The notes beneath the pieces were generated by a model. It saw only the letters and a list, made by a program, of their open reading frames with translations, did not search any database and was not told where the DNA came from. This document shows positions 16,678-24,508 of a DNA stretch of 64,000 bases, one piece after another. The position numbers and the translations under genes were made by a program. The stretch lies in NCBI RefSeq assembly GCF_014649395.1, contig NZ_BMSY01000021.1:23844-87843 (forward strand), in the 5' to 3' direction. Source of the stretch: Streptomyces aureoverticillatus (GTDB taxonomy: Bacteria; Actinomycetota; Actinomycetes; Streptomycetales; Streptomycetaceae). Position 1 is the stretch's first letter. Every line of letters begins with the position of its first letter.

Positions 16678-16821
16678 ATGGGCTGGTGGATGTGGGTGGT
16701 GGTGGCCGTGCTGGGCGTGGCCGCGGTGACGGGGCTGCTCGCCGGGGTGCAGGCGCGCCGCCGTCGGGGCCGCGTGATCGTGGTGCGGCGCGGCGGTCGC
16801 GGGCGCGGGAGGACGTCATGA
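16678..16821 (+). CDS. 47-aa single-span membrane protein coupled to the PRC-barrel gene
   Basis: Small gene with GGAGG 8 nt upstream of ATG 16678. The product starts MGWWMWVVVAVLGVAAVTGL, one membrane helix, followed by a strongly basic tail rich in Arg/Gly (VQARRRRGRVIVVRRGGRG) that should face the cytoplasm. Its TGA overlaps the next ATG (ATGA, 16818-16821), so the two proteins are probably made together. Function unknown; it may place the PRC-barrel protein at the membrane. Confidence 0.7.
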   Translation: MGWWMWVVVAVLGVAAVTGLLAGVQARRRRGRVIVVRRGGRGRGRTS

Positions 16822-18026
16822 GGGAGCTGTACCTGGCGTCGGAGCTGACCAAGCGGCCGGTCGTGACGCTCGGCGGAGAGGCGATCGCCCAGGTCAAGGA
16901 CACGGTCTTCGACGGCGGCAGCGCGCGCGTCGCCGGATTCACGCTGGCCGGGCGCGGCCTCTTCTCCGGTCCGCTGCACCGCGGCCTGCCCTGGGCGGGA
17001 GTGCACGCGCTCGGCCCGGACGCGCTGATGGTCCCGGACGCCGATGTGCTGGCCGACCGCGCGGCGGTCGCCTCCGGAGCCGAGGCCGCCTCCGGCCTCG
17101 TACGCGGCACCGAGGTGCTGACCGACCGGGGTGTGGCCGTCGGCAGCGTGCTGGACGTCGTGGTCGTCTCCGGCCGCGGCGGTGAGCCCGGGCCGGGCGG
17201 TGAGGTGGTCGGCGTCAGGATCGCGTCGAACGAGGCCCTGGGCCACCACGAGCGCGAGGTCTACCTCGCGCTGCCCGGCCCGGTGGCCATGACGGGCGAC
17301 ACGGTCCTGGTGCCCGCCGCGGGCACCGAGCACCTGGCCCCGGACCTGGTCCAACTCGACCATCTCGTCGCACGGTTGCGGGCCGTCGAGGCGGCGGGGC
17401 GCGGAGCGGACCCGGGCGGAGGGCCGGGCACCGAATCGCCGGGTACCGAAGCGCCGGTACAGGGAGCCGAGTCGCAGGGGCAGCGAACACCCCAAGGGCA
17501 ACGGACACCCCTGGGGCACCAAGAGACACGACGGCACGACATGGCGAAGAGCGAAGGAGAAGACGCAGGGAACGTCCTGATGGTGCTCACCCAGCTGCTG
17601 GGGAGCGCGGTCGTCGACGCCGTCGGCGCCGCCAGGCTCGGGGCGGTCGACGGGCTCGTCCTGCACGCCTCGCCCGGCTCCCGCGGCCGCATCGCGGCGC
17701 TGCGCCTGCGGGACGCCAAGACCGAGCACGAGGTCATCGCGTGGGCCGACGTCCACGCGGTCGGGCCGGACGCCGTGATCGTGACGGCGGACCGTCCGGC
17801 ATCACCGCACCCGGCTGCCGCGTCCGCCCTGTCCGTCTCGTCCGAGAGCCAGGAGCTGCTGGGACAGCGGTTGTTGACCGACCTGGGCCAGGACATCGGC
17901 ACCCTGGACGACCTCACGTTCGACACCGAGACCGGCCGCGTCGAGAGGCTGGCCACCAGCCGGGGCGAGCAGCTCCCGGGGGAGCGGCTGATCGGTGTGG
18001 GCACGTACGCCCTGGTCGTAGCCTGA
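16818..18026 (+). CDS. PRC-barrel domain protein
   Basis: 402 aa with PRC-barrel-like repeats: YLASELTKRPVVTLGGEAIAQ with VKDTVFDGGSARVAGFTL at the N-terminus, a second at VRGTEVLTDRGVAVGSVLDV, and a third pair after residue 235 (VVDAVGAARLGAVDGLVL; LLGQRLLTDLGQDIGTLDDL). The halves are joined by a Gly/Pro/Gln-rich linker (residues ~195-235, including repeated QRTPQGQRTPLG). PRC-barrel proteins are RNA- or membrane-associated structural adaptors, without a known reaction here. ATG 16818 has GGGAGGA upstream and overlaps the small membrane protein stop. Confidence 0.8.
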   Translation: MRELYLASELTKRPVVTLGGEAIAQVKDTVFDGGSARVAGFTLAGRGLFSGPLHRGLPWAGVHALGPDALMVPDADVLADRAAVASGAEAASGLVRGTEVLTDRGVAVGSVLDVVVVSGRGGEPGPGGEVVGVRIASNEALGHHEREVYLALPGPVAMTGDTVLVPAAGTEHLAPDLVQLDHLVARLRAVEAAGRGADPGGGPGTESPGTEAPVQGAESQGQRTPQGQRTPLGHQETRRHDMAKSEGEDAGNVLMVLTQLLGSAVVDAVGAARLGAVDGLVLHASPGSRGRIAALRLRDAKTEHEVIAWADVHAVGPDAVIVTADRPASPHPAAASALSVSSESQELLGQRLLTDLGQDIGTLDDLTFDTETGRVERLATSRGEQLPGERLIGVGTYALVVA

Positions 18027-18089
18027 TCCAGCTGATCCAGCGGCGCATCAGCGTTCGGCTCAGGCTCAGGAGCGCCGGGACCGGCCGAA

Positions 18090-18521
18090 TCAGCGCTCGC
18101 TCTGCGGACAAGGCTCGGCACCGGGCGCCTTGAAGCAGGCGGTGATGGTCTTGCCGTCCGCCGTGGGGTGGATGCTCCAGGTGTCGGCGAGCGCGTCCAC
18201 GATGGCGAGGCCGCGCCCGCCGACGCTGCTGTCGTCGGGCTCCCGTGGCGCCGGTGCCCCCGGCCCGGAGTCGTGGACGCTCAGGTGCAGCGCCTGTCCG
18301 TCCCAGGTCAGTACGACCTGGGCGCTGGTGTGCGCATGATGGTGGGCGTTGGTGACCAGCTCGGAGACCGCGAGGACGACGGAGTCGACGGCGTCGGGAT
18401 CCGTCTTCGTCCACCCGAGGTTCTCCATGTGGGCGCGGGCCCACTCGCGCCCGGCTCTGACCCCTTGGGAGACGGGAAAGGACTGTGCCCAGCCGACGGC
18501 CCGTACCGAAGCATCCGACAT
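18090..18521 (-). CDS. RsbW-like ATP-binding protein (anti-sigma / serine kinase fold)
   Basis: 143 aa, single HATPase_c_2 domain. Seen: the N box VLAVSELVTNAHHHA near residues 48-62, the G1 box VHDSGPGAP near residue 83 and the G2-like SVGGRGLAIVDAL near residue 99. Streptomyces encode dozens of such proteins; known ones are anti-sigma factors or switch kinases of partner STAS proteins. No STAS or sigma gene is adjacent, so the partner is unknown. It is convergent with the PRC-barrel gene. Confidence 0.88.
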   Translation of the reverse strand: MSDASVRAVGWAQSFPVSQGVRAGREWARAHMENLGWTKTDPDAVDSVVLAVSELVTNAHHHAHTSAQVVLTWDGQALHLSVHDSGPGAPAPREPDDSSVGGRGLAIVDALADTWSIHPTADGKTITACFKAPGAEPCPQSER

Positions 18522-18732
18522 GACGCACCCTCACATGGTTTGTGTAGTCTGCCGTTCGTTGCCGAAACCTGTCGTCTGGTCCGATTACCCCGCTCCGGGC
18601 GCTTCAAGGCCGCGCCGGGACAGGACACGAGCGGGCGGCGCGCCCCGAGAACGCGCTGTCCGCCCGCCACGCGCGTCACGAAGAGACCCCGCCACGCGCA
18701 TCACGAAGCGAAATCGGGGGATTCACGGACCC

Positions 18733-19575
18733 ATGGGTTTTGATGGGGCGGTGCGCAGCGGGACGAGTCAGGCGCGGCGGGTGGCCAAGGGACGTGTCGT
18801 GGAGACAGCGGCACGAGCGGGGTTCGTCGCCCGCGGCGTGATGTACGTGCTCGTGGGGGTCCTCGCGCTGCGCATCGCGCTGGCCGACGACGGCGGCCAA
18901 CAGGCCGACCGCGGCGGCGCGCTGACGGAGATCGCGGACAAGCCCTTCGGGAACGCCCTGCTGTGGCTCCTTGGAGTCGCCCTCGCGGGGATGGCCCTGT
19001 GGCGGCTCTCCGAGGCACTGTTCGGCCAGGCGGGCCCGGACGGCCACAAGGCCCGCAAGCGCCTCGCATCGGCGGGCCGGTCCGTCTTCTACTGCGTGGT
19101 CAGCTACACGGTCCTGGCGTACGTCGCGGGGGACAAGGGGAGCGGCAGCGGATCGACCGACCGCCAGAGCGACGACGTCACGGCGACCGCGCTCGACTGG
19201 CCCTCGGGACAGTGGATCGTGGGCGCCGTCGGCGCGGGCGTGGTGGTCGCCGGACTGTGGATCGCCGGTCGGGCGATGCTCCGGAAGTACCGCGATCACC
19301 TGCGGATGAGCGAGATGTCCGCCCCGGTGCGGCGGACCGTGGACGTGCTCGGCGTGGCGGGCGGCATCGGCCGCGGCTGTGTGTTCGCCGCGGCCGGGGC
19401 CTTCGTCCTCGTGGCCGCCGTACGGCACAAGCCCGGCGAGGCCAAGGGCATGGACGACGTGCTGCGCTCCTTCCGCGACACTCCGGCGGGACCGTGGCTG
19501 CTCGTCGCGGTGGCGCTGGCGCTCGTGGCGTTCGGCTTCTTCTCCTGGGCCAGTGCGCGCTGGCGGAAGGTGTGA
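18733..19575 (+). CDS. DUF1206 integral membrane protein
   Basis: 280 aa with six predicted membrane helices arranged as three repeats, each starting with an aromatic/arginine motif (ARAGFVARGVMYVLVGVLAL; AGRSVFYCVVSYTVLAYVAG; GGIGRGCVFAAAGAFVLVAA). This is the DUF1206 pattern, function unknown. ATG 18733 is used because the preceding in-frame sequence has no family similarity. Convergent with the GAF/ANTAR gene; only 17 bp separate the stops. Confidence 0.87.
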   Translation: MGFDGAVRSGTSQARRVAKGRVVETAARAGFVARGVMYVLVGVLALRIALADDGGQQADRGGALTEIADKPFGNALLWLLGVALAGMALWRLSEALFGQAGPDGHKARKRLASAGRSVFYCVVSYTVLAYVAGDKGSGSGSTDRQSDDVTATALDWPSGQWIVGAVGAGVVVAGLWIAGRAMLRKYRDHLRMSEMSAPVRRTVDVLGVAGGIGRGCVFAAAGAFVLVAAVRHKPGEAKGMDDVLRSFRDTPAGPWLLVAVALALVAFGFFSWASARWRKV

Positions 19576-19592
19576 GGGGCGTCGCGGCGTCG

Positions 19593-20456
19593 TCAGGGTG
19601 CGGCCGTCGCGGCGGCGTGGAGGTACTCGAGGGCGTCCAGGACGCGGGTGTGCCGGTGCCAGGCCAGCCATCGGCCCACCTGCTCCCCGACGGCTTCCAG
19701 TTCGGAGAGCTGGGCGCGGGTGAAGCCGGTCAGCGGCAGTTCGTGGTGGGAGGAGACCACGCCGAGCACCGGACCGCCGCGCACGGCCAGGGGAAGGCTG
19801 TGACAGGCACGGCTGCCCGCCCGCAGGATGGTGCGGCGGGAGTCCTCGTCGAGGACGTCCGCCACCGCCACGTCGTTCAGGGTGACCTGCCGGCTCTCCG
19901 CGGCGGCCTGCGCGCAGGACGTCGTCGAGTCCTCGACGAAGGCGAAGAACTCGGTGAACTCCCGGCTCAGCCCGGTGTGCTTCTCCAGGCGCAGCATCCC
20001 GCGCTCCGCCAGTTGTACGTTGCCCATGCCGGCCTGCGTGACATGCAGCACCCGGCGCAGCGTGCCCTTGAGCACGGCCCCGTGGCTCGCGTCGCCGGCC
20101 TCCTCGGCCACCTCGTCCGGCAGGGGCGGCGGGCTGTAGCGGGCCCGGCCGGGAAACCACAGTGCGGCGTCCGCGTCGGGGCCCGGAACCCGGATCACGG
20201 CGTCGGCCAGCGTATGCAGCTTGAGGTTCATCCGCTGCGACGTCCGGCGCAGCAGATCGAACGCGGCCTGCGGGGACGTCAGCCGGTAGCGGTCGATCAG
20301 CACGTCCTGGGCCCGCGCGACGCAGGCGTGTGCCAACTGACGGTTGCGCAGCTCGATATCGGTCTGCCGCGGTTCCGGCGCGGCGTCGGCGCCCCGCGGT
20401 CTCTCCGTACGGCCACCGGATTCGGTCGGGGTCGAGTCCAGGGGTTCCTGACGCAC
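19593..20456 (-). CDS. ANTAR and GAF domain protein (RNA-binding antiterminator type)
   Basis: 287 aa. An ANTAR-like segment is near residues 35-85 (RNRQLAHACVARAQDVLIDR followed by AAFDLLRRTSQRMNLKLHTLAD), then a GAF-like sensor (residues ~110-270) with SREFTEFFAFVEDSTTSCAQ, DVLDEDSRRTILRAGSRACHS and GVVSSHHELP. ANTAR proteins bind tandem RNA hairpins and prevent termination; the GAF part senses a signal. GTG 20456 is chosen because GAGGGAGA lies 7 nt upstream. No response-regulator partner is adjacent. Confidence 0.82.
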   Translation of the reverse strand: MRQEPLDSTPTESGGRTERPRGADAAPEPRQTDIELRNRQLAHACVARAQDVLIDRYRLTSPQAAFDLLRRTSQRMNLKLHTLADAVIRVPGPDADAALWFPGRARYSPPPLPDEVAEEAGDASHGAVLKGTLRRVLHVTQAGMGNVQLAERGMLRLEKHTGLSREFTEFFAFVEDSTTSCAQAAAESRQVTLNDVAVADVLDEDSRRTILRAGSRACHSLPLAVRGGPVLGVVSSHHELPLTGFTRAQLSELEAVGEQVGRWLAWHRHTRVLDALEYLHAAATAAP

Positions 20457-20643
20457 GTAACGGTCTCCCTCACAGCCTGGGCGTAGCACGAATCGTCTCT
20501 CCGCGGCGGTGCTTCACGGCCGAACCCTTCGCCGGTCCGACCGTGGAGCACCGCTGCCGACGTGCTACTTCCCCGAGCTCCCGGAACCAAGCCGGGAGCG
20601 CGGAGTCCGCCGCCGTGCGCGGGCGGCGAACTCGGGGCGGTCG

Positions 20644-21477
20644 TCAGGGAGTGCTGATGTTCTTGACCGGCAGGTCCTTGCTCACGCCCGCGATGTAGTA
20701 GTCCTTCGGCGCGGAGAACAGCACGAACTCCTTGTCGTAGGCGCGGATCTTGGCGCGGACGGTGAAGTTGCCCCGGGCGTCGGTGGTGGTCTGCGCGTTG
20801 TACGCGGACTCGAAGTAGGTGCGCAGCAGCACCCGCGTGCCGGCGACCGGGCCGTGCCCTGCCGGCCAGGTGACCTTGCCCTTCACGACGAGGGTGTCAC
20901 CGGCGCGCACCTCGGTCTTGTTGACCTTGTAGGTGAGGGAACTGGCGACGGGCCGGACGTCGACCCTGGTGTCGGCGTAGAAGAAGTGGTTGTCGTCGGG
21001 GTCGCCCGGGTCGTACGAGGCCTGGAACTCCACCCGGTGGCGGGGGAACAGGAAGACGCTGGGCTTGTCCTGCCACCGGTCGGCCGTCACATTCGACAGC
21101 GTGAACCGCCCCTGGTCATCCGTGTGGACGGTGCCGAGGCCGAGGTGTTCGCGTTCCGTCGGGTCGATGGGGTCGCCCCACGGGTTCCAGGTGTTGTAGA
21201 GAACGGACTTGCCGAGCTGGACCGGCGCGTCCGCCACGGGGGTGCCGTCGGCACGGGTCACGGTGCCGGAGAGGTCGACCGTGCGGTGGGCGTAGTCGGT
21301 GGCCGTGGCGCTGGAGGAGAGGGTCACCGTGAAGTCGGCGGGCGGCGGGTCGCTCGGCGCGGCCCGGGTGTCCGACCCGTGGGCGGGCGCCATGCCGACC
21401 GCAAGGGCGGCAAGGGCGAGCGCCGCGGTCACGGCCGGCCGGGCAAGCCGCGTACGTGTACGTAAAGGCATCTGCAC
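20644..21477 (-). CDS. Secreted Ig-like/calcium-binding-type beta-sandwich protein, function unknown
   Basis: 277 aa. N-terminal signal peptide (TRLARPAVTAALALAALAVG, cleavage near AHGS). The mature protein seems to have two beta-sandwich halves: VDLSGTVTRADGTPVADAPV with TDDQGRFTLSNVT, and DTLVVKGKVTWPAGHGPVAG with TDARGNFTVRAKI. These are carboxypeptidase-regulatory/Ig-like patterns used in extracellular adhesion or enzyme accessory domains. No catalytic motif. GTG 21477 has GGAG 5 nt upstream; ATG 21471 is an alternative. A 25-bp tandem repeat lies just upstream. Confidence 0.8.
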   Translation of the reverse strand: MQMPLRTRTRLARPAVTAALALAALAVGMAPAHGSDTRAAPSDPPPADFTVTLSSSATATDYAHRTVDLSGTVTRADGTPVADAPVQLGKSVLYNTWNPWGDPIDPTEREHLGLGTVHTDDQGRFTLSNVTADRWQDKPSVFLFPRHRVEFQASYDPGDPDDNHFFYADTRVDVRPVASSLTYKVNKTEVRAGDTLVVKGKVTWPAGHGPVAGTRVLLRTYFESAYNAQTTTDARGNFTVRAKIRAYDKEFVLFSAPKDYYIAGVSKDLPVKNISTP

Positions 21478-21488
21478 GTGAACTCCGT

Positions 21489-21538
21489 TGATGTCGTGAT
21501 CAGTCCTGTCGACTGATGTCGCGATCAGTCCTGCCGAC
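21489..21538. repeat. Two 25-bp tandem repeats upstream of the secreted Ig-like protein
   Basis: Copies 21489-21513 and 21514-21538 match at 23 of 25 positions (core GATGTCG[TC]GATCAGTCCTG). The junction also forms the inverted repeat ATCAGTC-N5-GACTGAT (21499-21517). Being 12-61 bp upstream of the start, this is a likely operator. Confidence 0.5.
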
Positions 21539-21801
21539 GGTGCCGGCGCTGGATTCGACACGCGGCACGCCCTTCGCGGTTGTAGCCGCCGCGGAGCGTG
21601 CATGTGCCGTACACGACACGTTCGACGGCTCGCCGCCTGCCGGTCGCCCACGAACCGATGTGCCTGAGCCGCGCGGAATCGCGCGCCCCTGAAACGGGTT
21701 CCGATCCGGACGGGTTTCGATCTCCGTACACGGCAGTCCGGTAGCCTTCACCTGCGCCGCGGCACAAGCCCGGGAAGTTCCGTCGAGCGTGGAGGGGACA
21801 G

Positions 21802-21960
21802 GTGCCGGAAAGGAACCGCGCGGTCCGCCGCCAGAACGCGGCCCGCTGTCTCCTCGGCCGCCCGAACGCCGAGGGCCGCGGCACGCGAGTCGAGATCCAC
21901 CCGCTCGGATCCCAGTGGGGACAGTACGAGTACGTCACGAATGTCGGATTCGCCGCCTGA
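21802..21960 (+). CDS. Possible 52-aa protein
   Basis: GTG 21802 with GGAGGGG 5-6 nt upstream opens a frame of 52 codons ending at TGA 21958-21960. The product is basic at the start (PERNRAVRRQNAARCLLGRP) and ends EIHPLGSQWGQYEYVTNVGF. The good ribosome site and balanced composition favour a real gene, but it matches no family I know. It is in a 715-bp gap between the secreted protein and the PAP2 gene. Confidence 0.4.
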   Translation: MPERNRAVRRQNAARCLLGRPNAEGRGTRVEIHPLGSQWGQYEYVTNVGFAA

Positions 21961-22144
21961 TGCGTCAGCGGACCCCGCCCCGTCAACGACGGAGGACAAC
22001 GGCGACCGTGACCGGCAGAACCCGCCCGGGCCGCTCCGCTAACATGATCCGACTCACGACGATCGCCCGTCCTTCACTAGAAAACCATGCCATCTAGCGC
22101 GAAGGGTGAGCTACTTATCAACGCCTAACAAATCGGTCAAACCA

Positions 22145-22172
22145 TTGATATCTACGACATCACGAATACTCT
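22145..22172 (+). promoter_or_regulatory. Sigma-70-like promoter of the PAP2 gene
   Basis: TTGATA (22145-22150) and TACTCT (22167-22172) with a 16-bp spacer in an unusually AT-rich stretch, about 20 bp before ATG 22193. The placement supports 22193 as the real start rather than the in-frame GTG 22106. Confidence 0.45.
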
Positions 22173-22192
22173 CGCGAACCAAGGCCGGGCTG

Positions 22193-23509
22193 ATGTCCGC
22201 CTCGTGGCGTCGACCACGGGTGATGCTGTGGGCCGCGGCGGGCGTGGTGGCCCTCGGATTCCTCGTCGCACTGGAGATCGCCGCGCGTGGTTACGGCCTG
22301 CCGGGGCCGATCACCAACCAGGCGCGAGAGGTGATCTTCGCCCCCGCGTCGGGGCCGCTGCTGTACGCCGGTATGGCGTTGATGATGGTCGTCCTCACCT
22401 GGCGGCAGAGATTCATCGCGGTCGGCGTCGCCGTCGCCGTCGACGTGCCCTTCTTCCTGGTGCGCTGGGCGCTCGGCGACAAGATGACCTTCGGCAACGG
22501 CGCGTTGTGGGTGATGCTGGGCTGCGCGGTCATCGCCGTCACGCGCCGCACCGGTGCCGACCGTGTCCTGCTGCTCAAGGGCGTCGGGCTGGGGCTGCTG
22601 CTGGTCGCCGGCCGCAAGACCGGTGACGCCTGGCTGCTCATCACCGCCGAGACCCGCAAGACAGTCCTCGACCCGTACCTGGCCACCGCCGACCACGCGC
22701 TGGGCAACCCGTCCTGGCTGGTGGGCCGGATCGTCGAGGCCACCGGCCCGATCGGCGCGCATGCGCTCGACTTCGTCTACGTCCAGCTCGCGGTGGCCGC
22801 GGTCGTCGTCGCGCTCTACCAGCTGCGCAACGTCGCGGCCGAGGGCCGCTTCCCGGGCCACCATCTGGTGCGCACCTTCCTGGCCGTCGGCCTCCTCGGG
22901 CCGGGCATCTACATGATCTTCCCGGTGGTCGGACCGATCTTCGCCTACGGCACCGGCGCCTTCGGCACCGGCGGCGAGCAATGGGCGATCGCCGACCTGT
23001 GGCCGCACACGCCCCCGCCGATCAGCACCCCGCACGAGGTGCCCTTCGACGAGCTCACGCCACGCAACTGCATGCCCAGCCTGCACACGGCGTGGGCCAC
23101 CGTGATCTTCATCCACTCCCGCAAGGCCCCGCGGGCCCTGCGATTCGCGGGCACGTTCTGGCTGATCGCCACACTCAGCGCGACGCTGGGATTCGGTTAC
23201 CACTATGGAGTGGATCTCATCGCCGGCGTGGTGTTCGCGGTCACGGTGGAGGCGGCGATGCGCTCGCTCGACCGCGGCTGGGACCGGTCAGGAATCCGGC
23301 TGGTCGCCTTCGGCACGGTGGTCTTCGCGGCGCTCCTGCTGTCGTACCGCTACCTGCCGATGGAGATGGCCCGACACCCATGGCTGTTCGGCCCCCTGCT
23401 CCTGCTGGCGATGGCCTCCGTCGTCCACGCCTACATGCGGACCACCAAGGTGTGGGAACCGAAGACCGCACCGGTATCGCAACCGGAACCGCAGCCCGAA
23501 CTCGTCTGA
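22193..23509 (+). CDS. PAP2-superfamily membrane phosphatase / inositolphosphotransferase-like
   Basis: 438 aa with about ten hydrophobic helices. PAP2 C2/C3 motifs are visible: RNCMPSLHTAWATVIFIHS near residue 295 and GFGYHYGVDLIAGVVFA near residue 333, the arrangement seen in Aur1/Ipt1-type lipid phosphotransferases. Likely acts on a lipid phosphate at the outer face of the membrane. ATG 22193 is preferred: AAGG lies 8 nt upstream and a promoter overlaps the extra 29 codons of the GTG 22106 alternative. Those extra codons are AT-rich and contain a TTA codon, unlike the rest. Convergent with the LysR gene, 3 bp apart. Confidence 0.85.
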   Translation: MSASWRRPRVMLWAAAGVVALGFLVALEIAARGYGLPGPITNQAREVIFAPASGPLLYAGMALMMVVLTWRQRFIAVGVAVAVDVPFFLVRWALGDKMTFGNGALWVMLGCAVIAVTRRTGADRVLLLKGVGLGLLLVAGRKTGDAWLLITAETRKTVLDPYLATADHALGNPSWLVGRIVEATGPIGAHALDFVYVQLAVAAVVVALYQLRNVAAEGRFPGHHLVRTFLAVGLLGPGIYMIFPVVGPIFAYGTGAFGTGGEQWAIADLWPHTPPPISTPHEVPFDELTPRNCMPSLHTAWATVIFIHSRKAPRALRFAGTFWLIATLSATLGFGYHYGVDLIAGVVFAVTVEAAMRSLDRGWDRSGIRLVAFGTVVFAALLLSYRYLPMEMARHPWLFGPLLLLAMASVVHAYMRTTKVWEPKTAPVSQPEPQPELV

Positions 23510-23512
23510 GCC

Positions 23513-24418
23513 TCACTCGGGGCCCAGCGGCGGCAGATCCGACTGGTGGCGCAGCGCGTCCAGGACGACGCGCACCGCGGCGCGCGGCGGCCCGCCCCGT
23601 CGGATCGCCGCCGTGATGGTGCGCGTGACCGGAGTCGCGAGTTCCCGGGTGGCGACGCGATAACGGCGGTCGACCGCCAGCTCGGGAAGCAGCGCGATCG
23701 ACAGTCCGGCCTCGACGTGCTGCAGGGTCATCATGTAGTTGCTGAACCGGCACACCACCCGTGGCTCGAACCTCGACTGACGGCACAGCCGTAGCGCGAG
23801 ATTCGCCATGTACGACTGCGGCATGTCGAAGGCCCACGGCTCGTCCGCGTACGCCGCGAGGTCCGCGGCGCCACGCCCCGCCGCCGGATGCTCGGGCGGG
23901 ACCACCAGCACGACCGGGTCCGTGGCCAGCGGCACGAGGTCGAGGTCCGGGCCCAGCGGCAGCTCGTCGAAGTCCGTGGTCGTGATGATGACGTCCGCGT
24001 CGCCGCCCCGCAGCGCGGGCAGGCTCTCGTGCGGTTCCAACTGCAGCACCTCGACATCGAGGTGCGGATGCGCGCGCGCCAGCCGGGTCGCCGCCGGCAC
24101 GGCCATGGTGTGGATCGCGCTCTGGAACACCCCCAGTCGGACGAGGCCCGCCGGCTCCTCGCCGAACCCGCGCAGCTCCGCCTCGACGCTGTCCATGTGG
24201 TCGAGGATCGCCCGCGCCCGCCGCGCGAGGATCAGCCCGGCCGAGGTCAGCCGCACCCGGCGTCCCGTTCGTTCCAGGAGCTGGGTACGGGTCTCGGTCT
24301 CCAGCACGGCGAGCTGCTGCGACACGCTCGACGCGCTCAGGTTGGCGGCCTGGGCGACCGCCCGGACCGTGCCCAACGTGTCCAGCTGACTCAGCAGCCG
24401 CAGCCTCCAGGGATTCAT
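23513..24418 (-). CDS. dgdR: LysR-type regulator divergent from dialkylglycine decarboxylase
   Basis: 301 aa. N-terminal winged HTH (LSQLDTLGTVRAVAQAANLS then SSVSQQLAVLETETRTQLLE) and a LysR substrate-binding domain (LVRLGVFQSAIHTMAVPAA; GLSIALLPELAV). The divergent position next to dgdA mirrors Burkholderia cepacia, where the LysR protein DgdR controls dgdA; the symbol is assigned on this synteny and is tentative. The effector is probably a dialkylglycine such as 2-aminoisobutyrate. ATG 24418 is chosen; a GTG lies one codon upstream. The shared promoter is in the 90 bp to 24509. Confidence 0.8.
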   Translation of the reverse strand: MNPWRLRLLSQLDTLGTVRAVAQAANLSASSVSQQLAVLETETRTQLLERTGRRVRLTSAGLILARRARAILDHMDSVEAELRGFGEEPAGLVRLGVFQSAIHTMAVPAATRLARAHPHLDVEVLQLEPHESLPALRGGDADVIITTTDFDELPLGPDLDLVPLATDPVVLVVPPEHPAAGRGAADLAAYADEPWAFDMPQSYMANLALRLCRQSRFEPRVVCRFSNYMMTLQHVEAGLSIALLPELAVDRRYRVATRELATPVTRTITAAIRRGGPPRAAVRVVLDALRHQSDLPPLGPE

Positions 24419-24508
24419 CACGCGGCCATTCTTGTGCGGTTCTGCCGAACAGGAAAGCCAGAATTGTGAGATGGACGTGTCGCTCGAGCGCGTCCTACCG
24501 TCGGGGGC

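Noticed and set aside
21525..21986. 153-aa minus-strand frame in the intergenic gap
   Set aside because: No ribosome site, shadow-like composition, and it runs antisense to the better small frame at 21802.
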